This document shows positions 11,745 through 23,845 of a stretch of 64,000 nucleotides of DNA, one piece after another. The notes beneath the pieces were generated by a model, which worked only from the letters and a program-made list of their open reading frames with translations, was not told where the DNA came from and ran no database searches. How positions within the stretch are numbered: the stretch's first letter is position 1; each line of letters begins with the position of its first letter. Source of the stretch: Welwitschia mirabilis (taxonomy: Eukaryota; Gnetophyta; Gnetopsida; Welwitschiales). Both the position numbers and the translations under genes were made by a program. Where the stretch lies: assembly GCA_051453625.1 (NCBI GenBank), contig JBOZIK010000001.1, positions 110,363,735 to 110,427,734 on the forward strand. The letters are read 5' to 3'.

Positions 11745-12730
11745 AAAGGACCAATGTCATACTTAAGAAGCTAATGTCACACCTAAAGTATTTGCATCAC
11801 ACTTGTATATCTAACATTGCACTTGAGTGTCTAATGTTATACTTGGTCCTATAACACTTCAATGTGTTTAGTCAACACTGGCACATCATGATTTCACTTG
11901 AAATTATACCATTATAAGTCTTTAATATCATACTTAGATTTCTAACATCACACTTACCTCTTGCTTACCTCCAATAGCTCCCACTTAGCCCTAGTATTAA
12001 TTTTGCTTCTTTAATCCACTTTGTAATAAATTTTTCAACATCACAGTTGGGTGTTTAACATTACACTTGGGTGTCTAATTTCACACATTTTCTTACAAGG
12101 ATTTGACACATTTTACTTAACTTAAGCATCACTCATTCTGCTCTAGTCTGCACCATGATGAAGACTGTGATGTTGCACTTGGATACTCAATGTTGCACAA
12201 GGTGTCCAATATTATACTTAAATGCTTAAAATTAAACTTGACTTCATAACACTCCAAATCCTTCCACAATACCCTAGTACTTTATATTTCACTCTAGAAT
12301 TGCTCTTCAAAGAAGGTCTAATGTTGCACTTGGATGTCTGACATTGCACTTGAGTGCCCAACATCTAACCTACTTTTGCGAGCTTTCAGCACTCCTCTTC
12401 ACCCCTAGCACAAGATGCTCTATTTAATTTTTTATGTGGTAGAGCTCTTCGATTTTATACTTAGGTGTTTGATGTTGCATTTAGATTTCTGATATTATAC
12501 TTGGGTACTCAATGTTATTCTTGTCCTTGCAAGGTCTTGACATCTCTTGTTCAACATTGACACTCACCATCTCACCTGTGCTTGCTCTATAAAGAAGCCC
12601 TAATATCATACTTAGGTGTATAACATTACACTTGGATGTTCGTCATCATAATTCGATACCTAACATTATATTTTTATTTTAACACTAGTGTATCATCCAA
12701 TGTCACACTTAAAGTACCTAGTAATACACC
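11745..12730. repeat. Degenerate 20-bp minisatellite
   Basis: Units of 20 bases recur singly and in short tandem runs, separated by unrelated sequence. Examples are AATGTTGCACTTGGATGTCT at 12,320-12,339, directly followed by GACATTGCACTTGAGTGCCC at 12,340-12,359, and AACATTACACTTGGGTGTCT near 12,067. Further groups lie near 11,756-11,850, 12,170-12,215, 12,470-12,520 and 12,600-12,700. The core is (A/G)A(C/T)(A/G)TT(A/G)CACTTG(G/A)(G/A)TG(T/C)(C/T). A 20-bp period cannot keep a reading frame from unit to unit, so it is unlikely to be a coding repeat. Confidence 0.75.
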
Positions 12731-13419
12731 TCTTTAATAATTACCATCAATGAAATCCACATCATTAAGGGATGTTATGATAACCATTAATAATTTTCGT
12801 AGGCCTTTTTATAATCACCATTTAGTTGTAGGTGCCTAAATCTTGCAATAATACTATAAAAAGGACATAATTCCCATCATAAGAAAGAATAAATATTCTA
12901 AAAAGAGAAGTAAAAAGGAAAAGGTGTATGAGTTTAGGAGGACATTAAATCAACTAACGCATTATGAAACATAGATTGAATGGATTAATGAATAAAATAG
13001 ATATCCAACTAGATCACATTTATTCACAAAAAAAAACTACTTACCAGTAGGATTAACAACCTGCTCTCTCACTTGAAAAAAAGCCTCACTAAGTAGAATC
13101 CTAGGTATCTCAAGAATAATCATCCATCTCAAGCTAAAATATTCTATTGGACATAGTTGACCTTTAAAACATCCAAATGAAACTAGTAAACACAGAAGAA
13201 AATCTTTAATCCTTCCTAGCTAATCGATCAAATAATTATAGCACAAAAGAATGGGAAAAAGAGAAATCACAAAATGATATGCCTCAAAAAGTAATTTTGC
13301 ATTTTGTGGATTTAGTAGATCGATAATTATTTTAACCTACATGATGTTCTACCAAAAAGATAATGCACATACATTGCTATTTTTTTGGTAGGAAATACAA
13401 AAGAATGATGGTCTTGATG
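12731..13419. other. Unassigned stretch, possibly leader of a plus-strand gypsy element
   Basis: A TATA-like 'ctataaaaagg' at 12,853 and a purine-rich run 'agagaagtaaaaaggaaaagg' follow the minisatellite. No LTR boundary or primer site could be fixed. The gag-like sequence begins somewhere before 13,470. Confidence 0.3.
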
Positions 13420-13867
13420 CTAGCAAAAACATCCTTAATGAGTATTTTTAGACATCTTTATGGAGGAATTCAAAATAAAATTCATCCTTGAAGACTTCAT
13501 AGAAGATCTAATGGTGTAATTTTAATTCCTTTTCTTGGGAAAACATTCACTAGATAAGCATTAGTCCAAATTATAGTGTCTTATAAAATACCAAAAAGAA
13601 CTTCATAAAAAAGTAGTTAATTAATAGTTTCATTGGAACTCTACCATTCAAACTTAAGTGTCCTCCACACTTTAGAAATTAGATTAATTAAAGATGCCTA
13701 GGTAAACCAAGATATTATCTTTAAACACAAGATACTTGATGGATTGAGAATACAACTTTAAAGAAGATAGATCTAATATGTCAAACATAACACTAGAACA
13801 AGATACATTTAGAACCAATCTCACCTACCACGAGTGTTATAAGAAGGAACACATTACTAAATATTAC
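13420..13867 (+). pseudogene. Plus-strand gypsy gag remnant with decayed zinc knuckle
   Basis: A fragment around 13,470 (MEEFKIKFILEDFIEDL) resembles the W-x-x-F-x-x-x-F-x-x-x-(F/Y) part of gypsy gag. The knuckle at 13,826-13,867 reads YHECYKKEHITKYY, which is C-x2-C-x4-H-x4-C with the first and last Cys both changed to Tyr (TAC for TGC). The frame is broken by many stops. It lies just upstream of the protease remnant on the same strand, so the two very probably belong to one element. Its lineage is unclear. Confidence 0.6.
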
Positions 13868-13984
13868 CTATTTAGAGCTTTAACAATTAATACTCCTCAT
13901 AGCAATCGATATCAAGGTTTGTAGAATTTATTTTCATCACTAAAAAGTTGTATGTCATCCTTCAAATAGGTATAACTCATAACT

Positions 13985-14400
13985 AGTATTTTATTTTAGA
14001 ACTCCATGGTCACATTTCATATTTCATCATTACTTTCTTAGTTGATAGTGATGTCTCTCATAATTTTATCTCTCTAGTTCGATTCTATAAATTAAACATC
14101 CCTACTTTTAAGGAACATAAAATAGACCATTCATGGATTAAACATTATAAATAAGTTCTATGTTTTTCACATTGGAGAATATCATGCCATTTTAGGAATT
14201 TCCTTCTTAATTAAATACAAAATTCAAATTAAATTTTATCAACACACTTTATTGCTAACAACTTCATTTAGAAAATGAATCTTAAAGTTGAAGGATAAAA
14301 ATAATATTATATCCTTGACCTCACCTAGGTGGATTTCAAAATTTTTTAAAAAGGAAAGAAGTCTTTATTATCCTAATTTAGGTAGAAACAATTTCGTAAG
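13985..14400 (+). pseudogene. Plus-strand gypsy aspartic protease remnant
   Basis: At 14,038-14,085 the frame reads LVDSDVSHNFIS, the well-known VDSGA(S/T)HNFIS active-site block with Gly-to-Asp and Ala-to-Val changes; the catalytic Asp is kept. About 150 bases later HAILGISFLIKYKIQI matches the I-L-G-x-x-(F/W)-L segment that closes plant gypsy proteases. This form differs from the Athila protease (N-I-M-P-L type), so it is from another lineage. The homology stops near 14,400, and the next recognisable DNA is on the other strand. Confidence 0.7.
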
Positions 14401-14489
14401 TAATCCTTTCATATATTTGACCTATTTTTATGAAAACATCTAATAAGAACCTAATGCTATAATCCATTATCTTTATTTTTTCATATATT

Positions 14490-14815
14490 TTTGAATGGTA
14501 TGCTAGGTAATACCAAAAATTAGTATCCGTCATGTATTACAAACTCATCTAGAAATGAGAAACAAACTTAGAATAAAGCTATCATCTTTGGTAAAACATG
14601 AAGACATACAACATTAATGTGTAAAGTATCATTTATCTTGACACATTTTATACCATCTTATTAAATTTATCCATTACCTCCATGATGTAATCATTACCTA
14701 TTTTAAAACATAGATCCCAGATTAAGTTCATACTTAGATCTTGTCATAGCTTCATTGGAACTAATAATGACATGTATAATCCTATATTTATTGATCATTT
14801 CTTTCCTTTATAACA
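14490..14815 (-). pseudogene. Chromovirus integrase remnant
   Basis: Read on the minus strand, GLYMSLLVPMKLWQDLSMNL-type sequence (with stops) and a VMDKFNKM block lie at about 14,660-14,800. They match the G-L-Y-x-P-L-P-x-P-x-x-P-W-x-D-(V/L)-S-M-D-F start and V-V-D-R-F-S-K-M of chromovirus integrase. The first catalytic Asp (S-M-D-F) is Asn here. Further down (14,500-14,620) remnants of the V-x-L-H-G-x-P-K-x-I block are readable. The remnant is cut off at about 14,490, before the second half of the catalytic core. Confidence 0.65.
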
Positions 14816-14899
14816 TGTATAGTAACTTTATACCATCTACTACACATCCTTGTACATGTTTATCCAATGATATAACTTATTAAATAGTTCATATATTTC

Positions 14900-15360
14900 A
14901 TCCAAGTTATGATTTCCACCTATATCTCCATAATACTTTTCTTGCTGTTATCCCTTATTACTTATTTCTAAATTAATAACATATCATGAAAGTTTTTGTT
15001 ATTGTATTGTTTTAAAGGCTTCAACATCTCTATCTAATATTCATAAATGTATTTATAGCATAATGCCATTACTGATTATTTATATGATCCATTTAAATTC
15101 TTAGAACTTTTCTTCTATTTATCTCCATCTTAGAGATATATGTGATGGTATTTATTCTTTAATATATTTTACTAAAAATAAATGTACTCATCAAGAAATT
15201 CAAAATGTTATCTATTTGAGATATAAATAACTAATACTTTAAGGTTATCTTATTGGGGATCATTATATTAGTTCACATGCACAACTTTTTATTTTCCTTC
15301 TTTAGAGTTCGTACCATTGAGATAGTACATGATCATAAACTTTCATTAATTAATTCGTTA
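14900..15360 (-). pseudogene. Chromovirus reverse transcriptase remnant
   Basis: The frame shows LKKENKKLCM then IMIPNKITLKY and SQIDNILNFL, ending FIFSKI. This is the (R/K)KKDG-x-W-R-M-C-V-D-x-R-A-(L/I)-N-K-I-T-I-K-x-R-(Y/F)-P-I-P-R-I-D-D-(M/L)-L-D to F-S-K-I-D-L block of gypsy RT. Downstream, INTITYIS stands where G-Y-H-Q-I-R-I is expected, and the FDDI catalytic segment appears as FHDM. At least three stops lie in the block. Protease (15.8-16.0 kb) and integrase (14.5-14.8 kb) lie on either side in the correct pol order for a chromovirus. Confidence 0.75.
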
Positions 15361-15785
15361 TTTAGCAATTCATGTATATGTCTACCTACTTCTTCTATTT
15401 TATGTAGTGCAATTTTTATATAATGTTTTATTTAGAAGTGAAGGTTCAGGTACTATATTTATCTAATTTATTTTGGCCTTAATAAATGGTAAGTAAAAAG
15501 TAAAATAATTGGAAAAATATTTCTAAAATATTCTAACATATCTTTACCTCTACTTGATAGTCCTCTAATTACTATTTTAAAGACATATTTAACATCACTA
15601 TTATGTGATAGCCTTTCTATTTTATTTCTGCTATCACCTTATTTTTTTCAAGAATTATATACATGTTTTATATTCTAAAACCTCCTTTGGATCTTACAAA
15701 ATCTCAAAGATCAAATTTTCTTATTCATTATCAGGTAATTATTTTTTTCTTTATTATTCATGTACTTAATGTCATATTGCAATGG
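15361..15785 (-). other. Pol linker of the chromovirus remnant
   Basis: Between protease and RT on the minus strand no motif could be read. The length (about 0.4 kb) fits the usual distance between these domains. Stops are dense. Confidence 0.4.
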
Positions 15786-16025
15786 TCTATTAAATAATAG
15801 ATGAAAAGATTTAATATGAATAACATCACAATATACTTGGCTTTAAAAATTAATAATTTTAAAGTTAACTAGACACTATTATATAATTATAACATGATAC
15901 CCCTTCTATAGCCAAAAGAGTTGGATGGGGCATGATCTCTAGGTTTAATCTTTTCATCATCTCATTGGAAATAAAGTTATTAATACTTATATTATTAATG
16001 ATGATCTTATAAAACCTTTTCTTGT
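15786..16025 (-). pseudogene. Chromovirus aspartic protease remnant
   Basis: On the minus strand the block INNISINNFISNEMMKRLNL is followed by EIMPHPTLLAIEG. It matches the D-(S/G)-G-S-x-x-N-(V/F)-(I/V)-S then E-x-(M/L)-V-x-K-L-x-L and H-P-x-P pattern of chromovirus (Reina/CRM-like) proteases. The catalytic Asp is Asn (AAT). The second half YCDVIHIKSFHLLFNRPLQY matches V-x-C-D-V-(I/V)-P-M-x-x-x-H-(I/L)-L-L-G-R-P-W-Q-(Y/F)-D. Identification is good although the frame is interrupted. Confidence 0.75.
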
Positions 16026-16199
16026 AATTGCATCTATTTCTAAGTATTTATTTTCATTGTTTTCACTACTTAATAATTTTTTCATCTTTCATGAGAGTTC
16101 TTATAATAGTTATTATTTCTCTTTTCTTACTAGTAATCTTATCTATTTTTTAATTCTTGAACTCTACATATATTACCATTCTTAGATATGGTAGTTATG

Positions 16200-17200
16200 T
16201 GTGTATGATACTTACTTAATGAATAATCATAAGACTAGTATCTTAGATTATGACATTTATAATAAACTTCTAAGAAATTATCTTCTTTACCTCCTCCTTT
16301 ATAGTACCTCATATGCCTATATTGTCTAATATATTTTTGGTTTTTAATTACTATTTATCTTTTACCTTGATAATAAGCCATTATTTATAGTTTTTACCCC
16401 CTCTAAATCTTCCCTTTTTCAGATATTTCTTTCACTGCAATTACACTTTTTCTTAGACTATTAATTGGCATGATTCCTTCATGGTTCTAGAAGTAATAAT
16501 GTTAATATTATTTTAAATAGTGAATCTTATATTAATAATGCATTTTATCACCTCTTCTATGCCAAAATTAAAATGTCATACTTGGGTGAAAAATGAATAA
16601 AACTATTTATGTACTCTATCATAGATTTGTTTGCCTTCTAAAGTGTTTACATACTTCTCATTATTCTATTTTTTGCAAAAGCAACATAAACTTATCCTAG
16701 AACCTCTTCTTCATGTAGTTTCCATAGGTTTAAGGGTTTTAATATTAATGGTTCTTTCAAACATGCTTCCACCAACTTACTGAAACTCCTCATAAGGGAT
16801 TTGAAGCCATATTTACCTTCTTTTATTTAGTAACATCCTTCACTTCAAGTACTACTCCATGCCTCAGATCTAGTCTTGAAGCTTTTCTACTTCTATAAAT
16901 AGTGTCAAACTTACTATGTCCTTTTATTTCATATTTATTAGAATATTTAAAAAGTAATTATTCTCCTCCTTTACACTTATATTGTCATATGTAGAATCCC
17001 TCTAATGACCTATCCACCTTGGATCATTGTTCTTCTCGTTTATCATTGTATTTTGAAACTAGCTCTATAATCTTAGGCATATAATCAAAATTCAAATTCA
17101 TCATCAATTCCTTCATCATCATTTAGAAATATTTCATCATTGATTATTACCTCATAGAGAACTTTTACAAGTTCATAACTGTTGGCTCCTTTACTAGAAT
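16200..17200 (-). pseudogene. Chromovirus gag remnant
   Basis: A decayed zinc knuckle near 16,215-16,265 reads YYKCHNLRY then SYDYS on the minus strand, compatible with C-x2-C-x4-H-x4-C after Cys-to-Tyr changes. Upstream to about 17,200 the DNA has no frame that can be read with confidence. It is called gag from position, because it precedes the protease. The left end of the element (5' LTR and primer site) was not found. Confidence 0.4.
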
Positions 17201-17883
17201 GTTATTTGAAAATAATGATAATAACTAACTTCACATAAATCAAAAACTTTCTTTGATAGCAGATGATGTACTAATAATTAATAAAAGTCCTAATATTACT
17301 TCTAGAAGTTTTTATTTAATCAGGAATGGAAAATAAAGAGGAAATTCCCTATAAAACAAGATATAAAATTTAGTGAAATAATTACTTTACATTAATGAGA
17401 GAGAAACTATAAACCTAGAAACTAAAATTACATTTTATAGAGCTTCTATGAGCTCTCCTTAATAATAACCTATAGAAGCCTCATTCTAGATTATATCACT
17501 TTGATGCCCTTTAAACCTATTAGTGTACTCTATTTAAAAGGCTTCAATAAGAATTATAATCATGAAGAATTCCTCTAATATTGTCCCTTTACATGTTTTC
17601 TTAAAAATAACTTCTAAACATAGCATATTCCTTACATGTATATTTCCTAAAAACATGGTAATTTAAAATGGACATAAATTCATCATTTTCTAGCTTAATT
17701 CATCAAACTTCTATTCAAAACTAATTTAACTCTAAAATCTCTATTTGTTACTATAGATTTCCTATCAAATTCTATACCTCCGAGTTGTAATAGAGATTCT
17801 TACATGAAAATTTCTTCATGAGAATATCTTATTATGATTTAGTAGAGGGCTTATTATAATAAATAAATTCATTTCTATAATTA
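17201..17883. other. Unassigned stretch
   Basis: No coding motif was found. A long purine- and A-rich region on both sides of 17,400 might be LTR or leader of the chromovirus, but no boundary or repeat partner is visible in the window. Confidence 0.3.
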
Positions 17884-18535
17884 GATATTAGAAAAGTAAT
17901 AAATAAAAGTGTTATAACCCATAAATCATTCATTCATTATGGCTTATAGACCAATGGACTAGTTGAAAGGGTTAATAAAGAAATTAAATCTATCCTTAAG
18001 AAAACTATCTAAATAAATAGATAAGATTAGTTAGTAAAGCTTAGTGATGCACTTCGATCATATCAAACTATGTATACAATATCTTTAATTATGTATATTT
18101 ATATATTAGTCTTTGAAAAACCCTCTTACCTACCACTTAAGTTTGAACATAAAGCATACTTGGGAACATAATTCCTAAATTTTTTAATTTAGAAAAAATT
18201 AAAACATTATAAGATTAATTCTAAATGACTTAATAGGAATCAATGAAACCTGTATGAACATAAAAACCTCTAAAAAATAAATGAAAATCATCCATCATAA
18301 CAATATTATTAAAGAGAATTTTGAACCTAGTTATTTGATTTTCCCCCCATTTAAGGATAGAATATATTAAATTTTTTAGAAAATATAGATTTAAATAAAC
18401 TTGTTCATTCACTCTTAGAATTATTTATTCATTTTAGAAGTATTTTCTCATGGTGTTATTAAGATTTTGATCCTAGAAATAATCACTCATTTCAATTCAA
18501 TTACCAAAAAGTTAAATATTTTCACTCATCTATCC
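17884..18535 (+). pseudogene. Athila-type integrase C-terminal half, plus strand
   Basis: The frame at 17,905-18,170 reads THKSFIHYGL, TNGLVERVNKEIKSILKKT, LVKLSDALRSYQTMY and PLKFEHKAYLGT. It matches V-x-H-R-x-x-x-x-Y-H-P-Q-T-N-G-Q-x-E-x-x-N-(R/K)-E-(I/L)-K-x-I-L-E-K-T through L-x-x-A-L-W-A-Y-R-T and L-P-V-E-x-E-H-(R/K)-A-(Y/F)-W. The third catalytic acid (the Glu of NGLVER) is kept. At 18,430-18,530 VFSHGVIKILILE is the closing V-x-P-x-G-x-V-E-I-x-D segment. Gln and Trp codons are replaced by stops. It is the only Athila-type fragment found on the plus strand; no RT or gag lies upstream. Confidence 0.75.
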
Positions 18536-20950
18536 AAATAGGTCATATCTTGAATTTTATTATCTTAATATACATATTTTTATGACATATATTTTATAAA
18601 AAAATAATATGTACTAAATAAATTTTAATAATATGAACTCTTAGAAGTCGCCTTGGTTAAGACTTAGAGTTATCATAAGTACATGATCTACCTAGCTTAT
18701 TTGTGAGATATTAATGACTAATTTTCCTATGACATTTGGATAATCATAAACTAATTAGATTGAGAACTTCTCTAATTTAATATTAACTCCCATCTCTTTA
18801 TGTTATGAATCTATAATACCATGGATTACACCTATTACTACATTTATAAGATATCATAAACATACTTTAAAGGTTAGATGTATTATTGTGAGTTTATCCC
18901 TCTACATCCCTTGTTATCATTTAAATTAAAAAAGAAAAAATAAATCCAAGCTTAAAAATTTTAAATCCAAGTTTTAAAATCCTTTACAAGTTTAAAAGCT
19001 AAGTTTTAAAATTCAAAATCATAATAATTAAGTAATCATTCCTAGCTACTAAATGCTAATTCATTATGTGAGAGATATAAATTCATAAATGTCTTAATTA
19101 TATGAACATACAAAAGTTTCATGCATGTTGTATGGATCCTTTTTTGTAAGGAAACTATTATTTCATGTCATTGATGGTATTAAAAAGATGATTTAACTAA
19201 ATAATGATATCATATATTATTAAGAATCATGATTAAATCTTATTAACTAGTTTGGAGTCTTATTTATGGTAGATTTTTAAGATGTAAAGTTATTTAATTC
19301 CATTAAGATAATAAAATTTACATTTCATTTTCTTTATTTTTATGTTTTAAATACCATTTTTAGATTAGAAAACTTAGGAACTATACTATAATTAAAAGAA
19401 TCATGATCATCTTACTTTGATGATAAAGATCAAATATAAGAAAAGTTTTTCAAAATTTGTGCTTAGCCTATAATGATATAAGTGAAAATTAAGGTATTAT
19501 ATTTAACTAAAAAGAAAAAAATACTTTAAGAGAAAATTTTAAATTTTAAAAACTATAAAAAGTAATCTTTTGTATTAGGATTTCCTTTCTAAAAAAAAAA
19601 TAAAAAATTTACGATAAGAACCTTGTATTTGTGATTTTAATGATTTTAAATTAATCTCTAGTAATGTAGATTATTTTTTAATTGAATAAATAAGACTAAA
19701 TGTATTGAAATCTTAACTACTAAGTCATCCAATTCCTTCACCATTAAATAACATATTAGCTCTTTGACATGGTGGAAAATTAGAGTGAAATCCTCAACCA
19801 TTTTAGGCTAAATATTTTCAAGCCCTCCCTACTAAAATGTTGAAATTAATTACTTATGTTATAAAGAATGTGGAAACAATTCCTAACTATGCATGTATCC
19901 CTCTTTTTAGTACCTTTGTTAGATTATGAATGGAAATATCTCCTTCAAATAATGGCTATAATGACTACAACCTTTTCAAATTGGTTTGATAACTTTGGAA
20001 AAATTCTAACTACATAAGCAATTTTGTTATTACCACCAAGGTGAATAGATTACTATTCTTAATAAATCTTGATTTCACCTCCACTATTCCTAGTGGTATT
20101 ATTACTTCTCTTATTCTTCTAATGATGACATAGCATTCATAACTAGTGATGTAGAATTACCCTATAATAGATTTTTAGTTAAAGACAGTGATACAAGTAA
20201 AATTAATTAGCCTATTCACATTTATAATAAATAATATTCATTATAGTATGTATATTATAAAATTCTATAAAACCTTTATTCTTCTTATGATAATCATATT
20301 ATTATATCTCACATTTTATAAACTTTTAATTACTTAAACATTAAACTGTTAATCATTTAGAGGATTACGTGATACTTTTTTATGTTTATGATACTTTTCT
20401 ATGTTTAATTTCTAACATAAAATGTTTCTTTAATTACAAAATTTATGGAAAGTATTGATTAATTTCATAAGTAATGATGTCTTTACATATATTAAGAATA
20501 TTGTCTAAGATATACATTATAATTAATTTTGAATTGGTAATACTTGTACGAACTTTTAAGTAATTAACCTCAACCTTTATTACTCTTTCATAATTTTGGT
20601 TTTTTACTTACGTATAATTATTATTATTATTACTAGTTTACAAAAAGATTTACTTTTCATAAGAAAATAAATTAATAAATAAAAATATTTAAACTAAAAT
20701 CAAATAACTTTAATTATGTAAAAGCATTTAATTTGATGGATTTTAAAATTAACAATCATGTGAGTAATGCATGCACTATTATTCATACATTAAGAAGGAT
20801 GAAAAAGTAGATTTCACTTTACTATGACTTTTGTCCATCTTAAGATTTGTGAAAGTACTTCATCTATAACATATCTATTTTCTTATTTATTAAAACTAAA
20901 AAAAATTTATCTCATTATGACACATGGAATTTTTAAACTTTATGCATAAT
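18536..20950. other. Unassigned AT-rich DNA
   Basis: No protein family motif or LTR partner could be recognised over about 2.4 kb. It follows the Athila-type integrase on the plus strand, so part may be that element's 3' region. Homopurine runs such as those at 19,585-19,605 and frequent stops suggest old non-coding DNA. Confidence 0.35.
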
Positions 20951-22469
20951 TTAAGATCATTGAACTTAGAGGAGAGGTAGAAATGAGGCCCACAAAAAAT
21001 AAATTTTATCAAAAGTACATTAAAAAATGTATAATAAATACCTTCCAAAGATAACATGGTTTTCCAACATAGACATGTCCACATACAGAGGGTGGCTTCC
21101 TCTCACATATTTAGATATTCTTAACCTATTAAAACAATGATTTTAGAGAACCATCAATCTTACATATAATGTGAGATGCTCCTTGTAAGATAGCACATTT
21201 ATTTCCTCAAGGATAACCAACAACACAATACCAAAAATGTGCTCACAGGTACTAATACAATGTAAGATGCTTCTCACAAGGTATCACTCTCTTACCTTCA
21301 TGGATATCTAATGATACAATAGGAAAATATGCTCACAATCACTCACAAAAGCACATCCATACAAAGGTTGCCTTATAATATGGAATCCTAGTAATGGATA
21401 CTTAGATCTCATAAAAAGAAATGGACTCTACAAGAATATTTAATAATATGATAGTTCAACAATTTGAGTTCTAATAAATAAATGATAAAAAATAAATTAA
21501 CAATATAAATGATGTTCCTTTGATAAAGAGCTTAAGTTTTTTCTTGTTATCATCACCCATGAGTGCTAAACATTGATGCAAGATTATAGGATCTAATGTA
21601 TGAAAAATGTAGTTGCTTTAAATTTCCTTAAAAATAATAGCTTAATGCTTCATGAATAGATATAATTACTTGTGTATTCCTGCATGCATATGTCCATTCC
21701 CTCTCTTCATTAAAATTTATTCATCGAGTTATGCCTTTATACCTTTTAAAGAGATTCTAACTATTTAACCTAGAAGATAGATGTTTAAACCTTGTAATCA
21801 CTGTACAATGAATAGAAATGATAGGGCATTGAGCATGTAACATTTATTTTATTTGTGTGAACTTTCTACATAGATATCCCTTGGATGGCAGACATCTTCT
21901 ATCAATCAAATGTCTCTAACATGAAAGACATGTTTGAAAAAAATGCGCAAACATTGATAAAAATTAAACTATAGAATCTCTAACCCTTAGTAATCATAAA
22001 TCAGTGATGTAGAACTTGATTGCTTTTATAAAATATAAATAATTTATCAAATTTTAAATAATTTCTATTACCTTTTTTAGTTAGTATAGACTTCTTCAAC
22101 TATGTAGACATCTTTTATCTATGTCAGATCCATCCTTCAGTATAGTCATATTCATTGATATAGATGTCTTCAACCTATGATTGTAAATTAGTTCAACATA
22201 GATGTCTTTAATGTTGTAGATTCCTTTACCATAGATATCTTCAAATGTGTAAGCATACTTTTCATTAATATCTTTAATTATGTAGATGTTTTTAGTCAGT
22301 TGTGATTTAGCATTTTGAATTTTGAGCTAAACTTTTTATGAGATTTAATCTTTAAGGTTTAACATGAACTTATCCTTTTCATGATTTAGCTTTTTTCATG
22401 CTAACCTATTTACATAATAGCATAATATATTTGACCAGTAGAATCATTAAAACTAAATTTCTACTAATA
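20951..22469 (-). repeat. SIRE-type copia 3' LTR, element S1
   Basis: On the minus strand it begins TATTAGTAGAAATTTAG after the polypurine tract and ends CTCTAAGTTCAATGATCTTA. The end matches LTR ends at 50,200 and 51,795 (TCTCTGAGTTCAATGATCC). Other shared words include the 'ccctctgtatgtggacatg' block (21,060-21,095; compare 50,075 and 51,675) and repeated 'agacatct' words. Length is about 1.5 kb. No TGGTATCAG primer site follows the end, so this is a 3' LTR. Confidence 0.75.
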
Positions 22470-22487
22470 ATATCTCCATTTAAAATA
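22470..22487 (-). promoter_or_regulatory. Polypurine tract of SIRE element S1
   Basis: The minus strand reads AAATGGAGATATTATTAG across the LTR start, preceded by 'TTTGCCAAGTTTTAGACAT'. S2 has the equivalent 'TTTGCCAAGTTTTGGATAT' and CAAAGGAGGAGATTATTAG. The aligned flanks identify the site although the purine run is eroded. Confidence 0.65.
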
Positions 22488-23845
22488 ATGTCTAAAACTT
22501 GGCAAATCTTATTAGTACAATCATTTTTAATCAACTAAATTGAGATATTTATGTTCAAAATAGAAAAGTACGTAATCATATTTTGCAATAGTATTAAAAA
22601 ATAATGACTAATCACATAAATAGGCATACCAAGTAATGATTAAGAAAGGCACATAAGTGTTAAATAATTTCATTTAAGAAAAAAATAAATAATTAAGTAA
22701 AATATGATAATAATAATGTACTACTAATAATTAATATTAGAGAATAGCATTTTAATAATGTGCCAATAACAATTAATATTAAAACATAGAAATGTATCAA
22801 TAATTAACAGTTTACTAATAAAAATGGTAGATATCTCAAAGCATAATGTGTGTCAATAATTAAAAGTAATCATCAATACGTAATAATGTCACTCAAGCAT
22901 TTTAATCCATCACATCATAATCAATTCCTCCATGTTCATATAGTATGTTCATGCTAAAATTGATTTGCCCTTCTTTATCCTTCTTTTTAGATAGCATATA
23001 AAAAGGATCTAGTCACTAAGCATAGAGTCCCTAGTGTAATGTATGCCTTTTCCTTTATCATCATTGTAATCATTGCTATCCTGTGTGATAAATGCTTAGA
23101 TGATATAGGATAAGGAAGTTGTGGGTGGAGGTATTTGCTACTACCTAGATGGTCACTGAGATGTTTCACTAGGTCCCTCATAGGCCTATCTTCTCATTCA
23201 TGAGCATGTCTAAAGAGTGACAAAAGTCCTAAAGAAGCTCGTACTAATAGTCTCAACAAAGAATGATGGTGGTATTATGGTAAGAAATGGAACATGTATA
23301 GGTTTGATGAAAGGTAGAGGTGGTGGTGGTGATGAATGAGGAAGTGATGGTGGTTGTCTAGAGCAATAGATGGGTAGTTTATAATGTGTCCTATAGAAAA
23401 TAAGGGGTTAAATATTAGATCTATCTAACTTTACCTACTTCTCTCCCTATGATGGACTTGGAGTCTGATGGTTCCCTTGAACCTGTGCCTATGTGGAAGC
23501 CTAGTGTTCCCCCTATATGTATGCCTCCTCTCTTAAAGACTCTAAATAATTGTTATCTATCACTTGGCCAAAGTCATAGCCTATACCTTATGGAGCTAGA
23601 GATGCCTCTTCCTTTGATTTTTCCTCTAAATCTACCTAAGTGGAAGTCCCTATGGACTTCCAACTACCTGTAGGTGTTTCTCTTTCACTGGCTATGAATT
23701 TGCACTTTTTTAGGCTTAACAAATTATGGTCAATATTAACAACCATTTTTGTTATAGTTTTCAAATCCTTCTTAATAGATAACAAACTATGATAAGTTAT
23801 AGCTAGTCTCCTACTTGTTCCCTCACCAAGTGGTACTACTACATC
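22488..23845 (-). other. 3' internal region of SIRE element S1
   Basis: The sequence between the polypurine tract and the ORF at 23.85-24.42 kb is richer in G and C than its surroundings, mainly 22,930-23,690. Open frames at 22,987-23,181 (minus) and 23,449-23,673 (plus) overlap each other in opposite senses. I recognise no motif in either. In SIRE elements this place carries an env-like or extra ORF, so decayed coding sequence is plausible. Confidence 0.4.
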
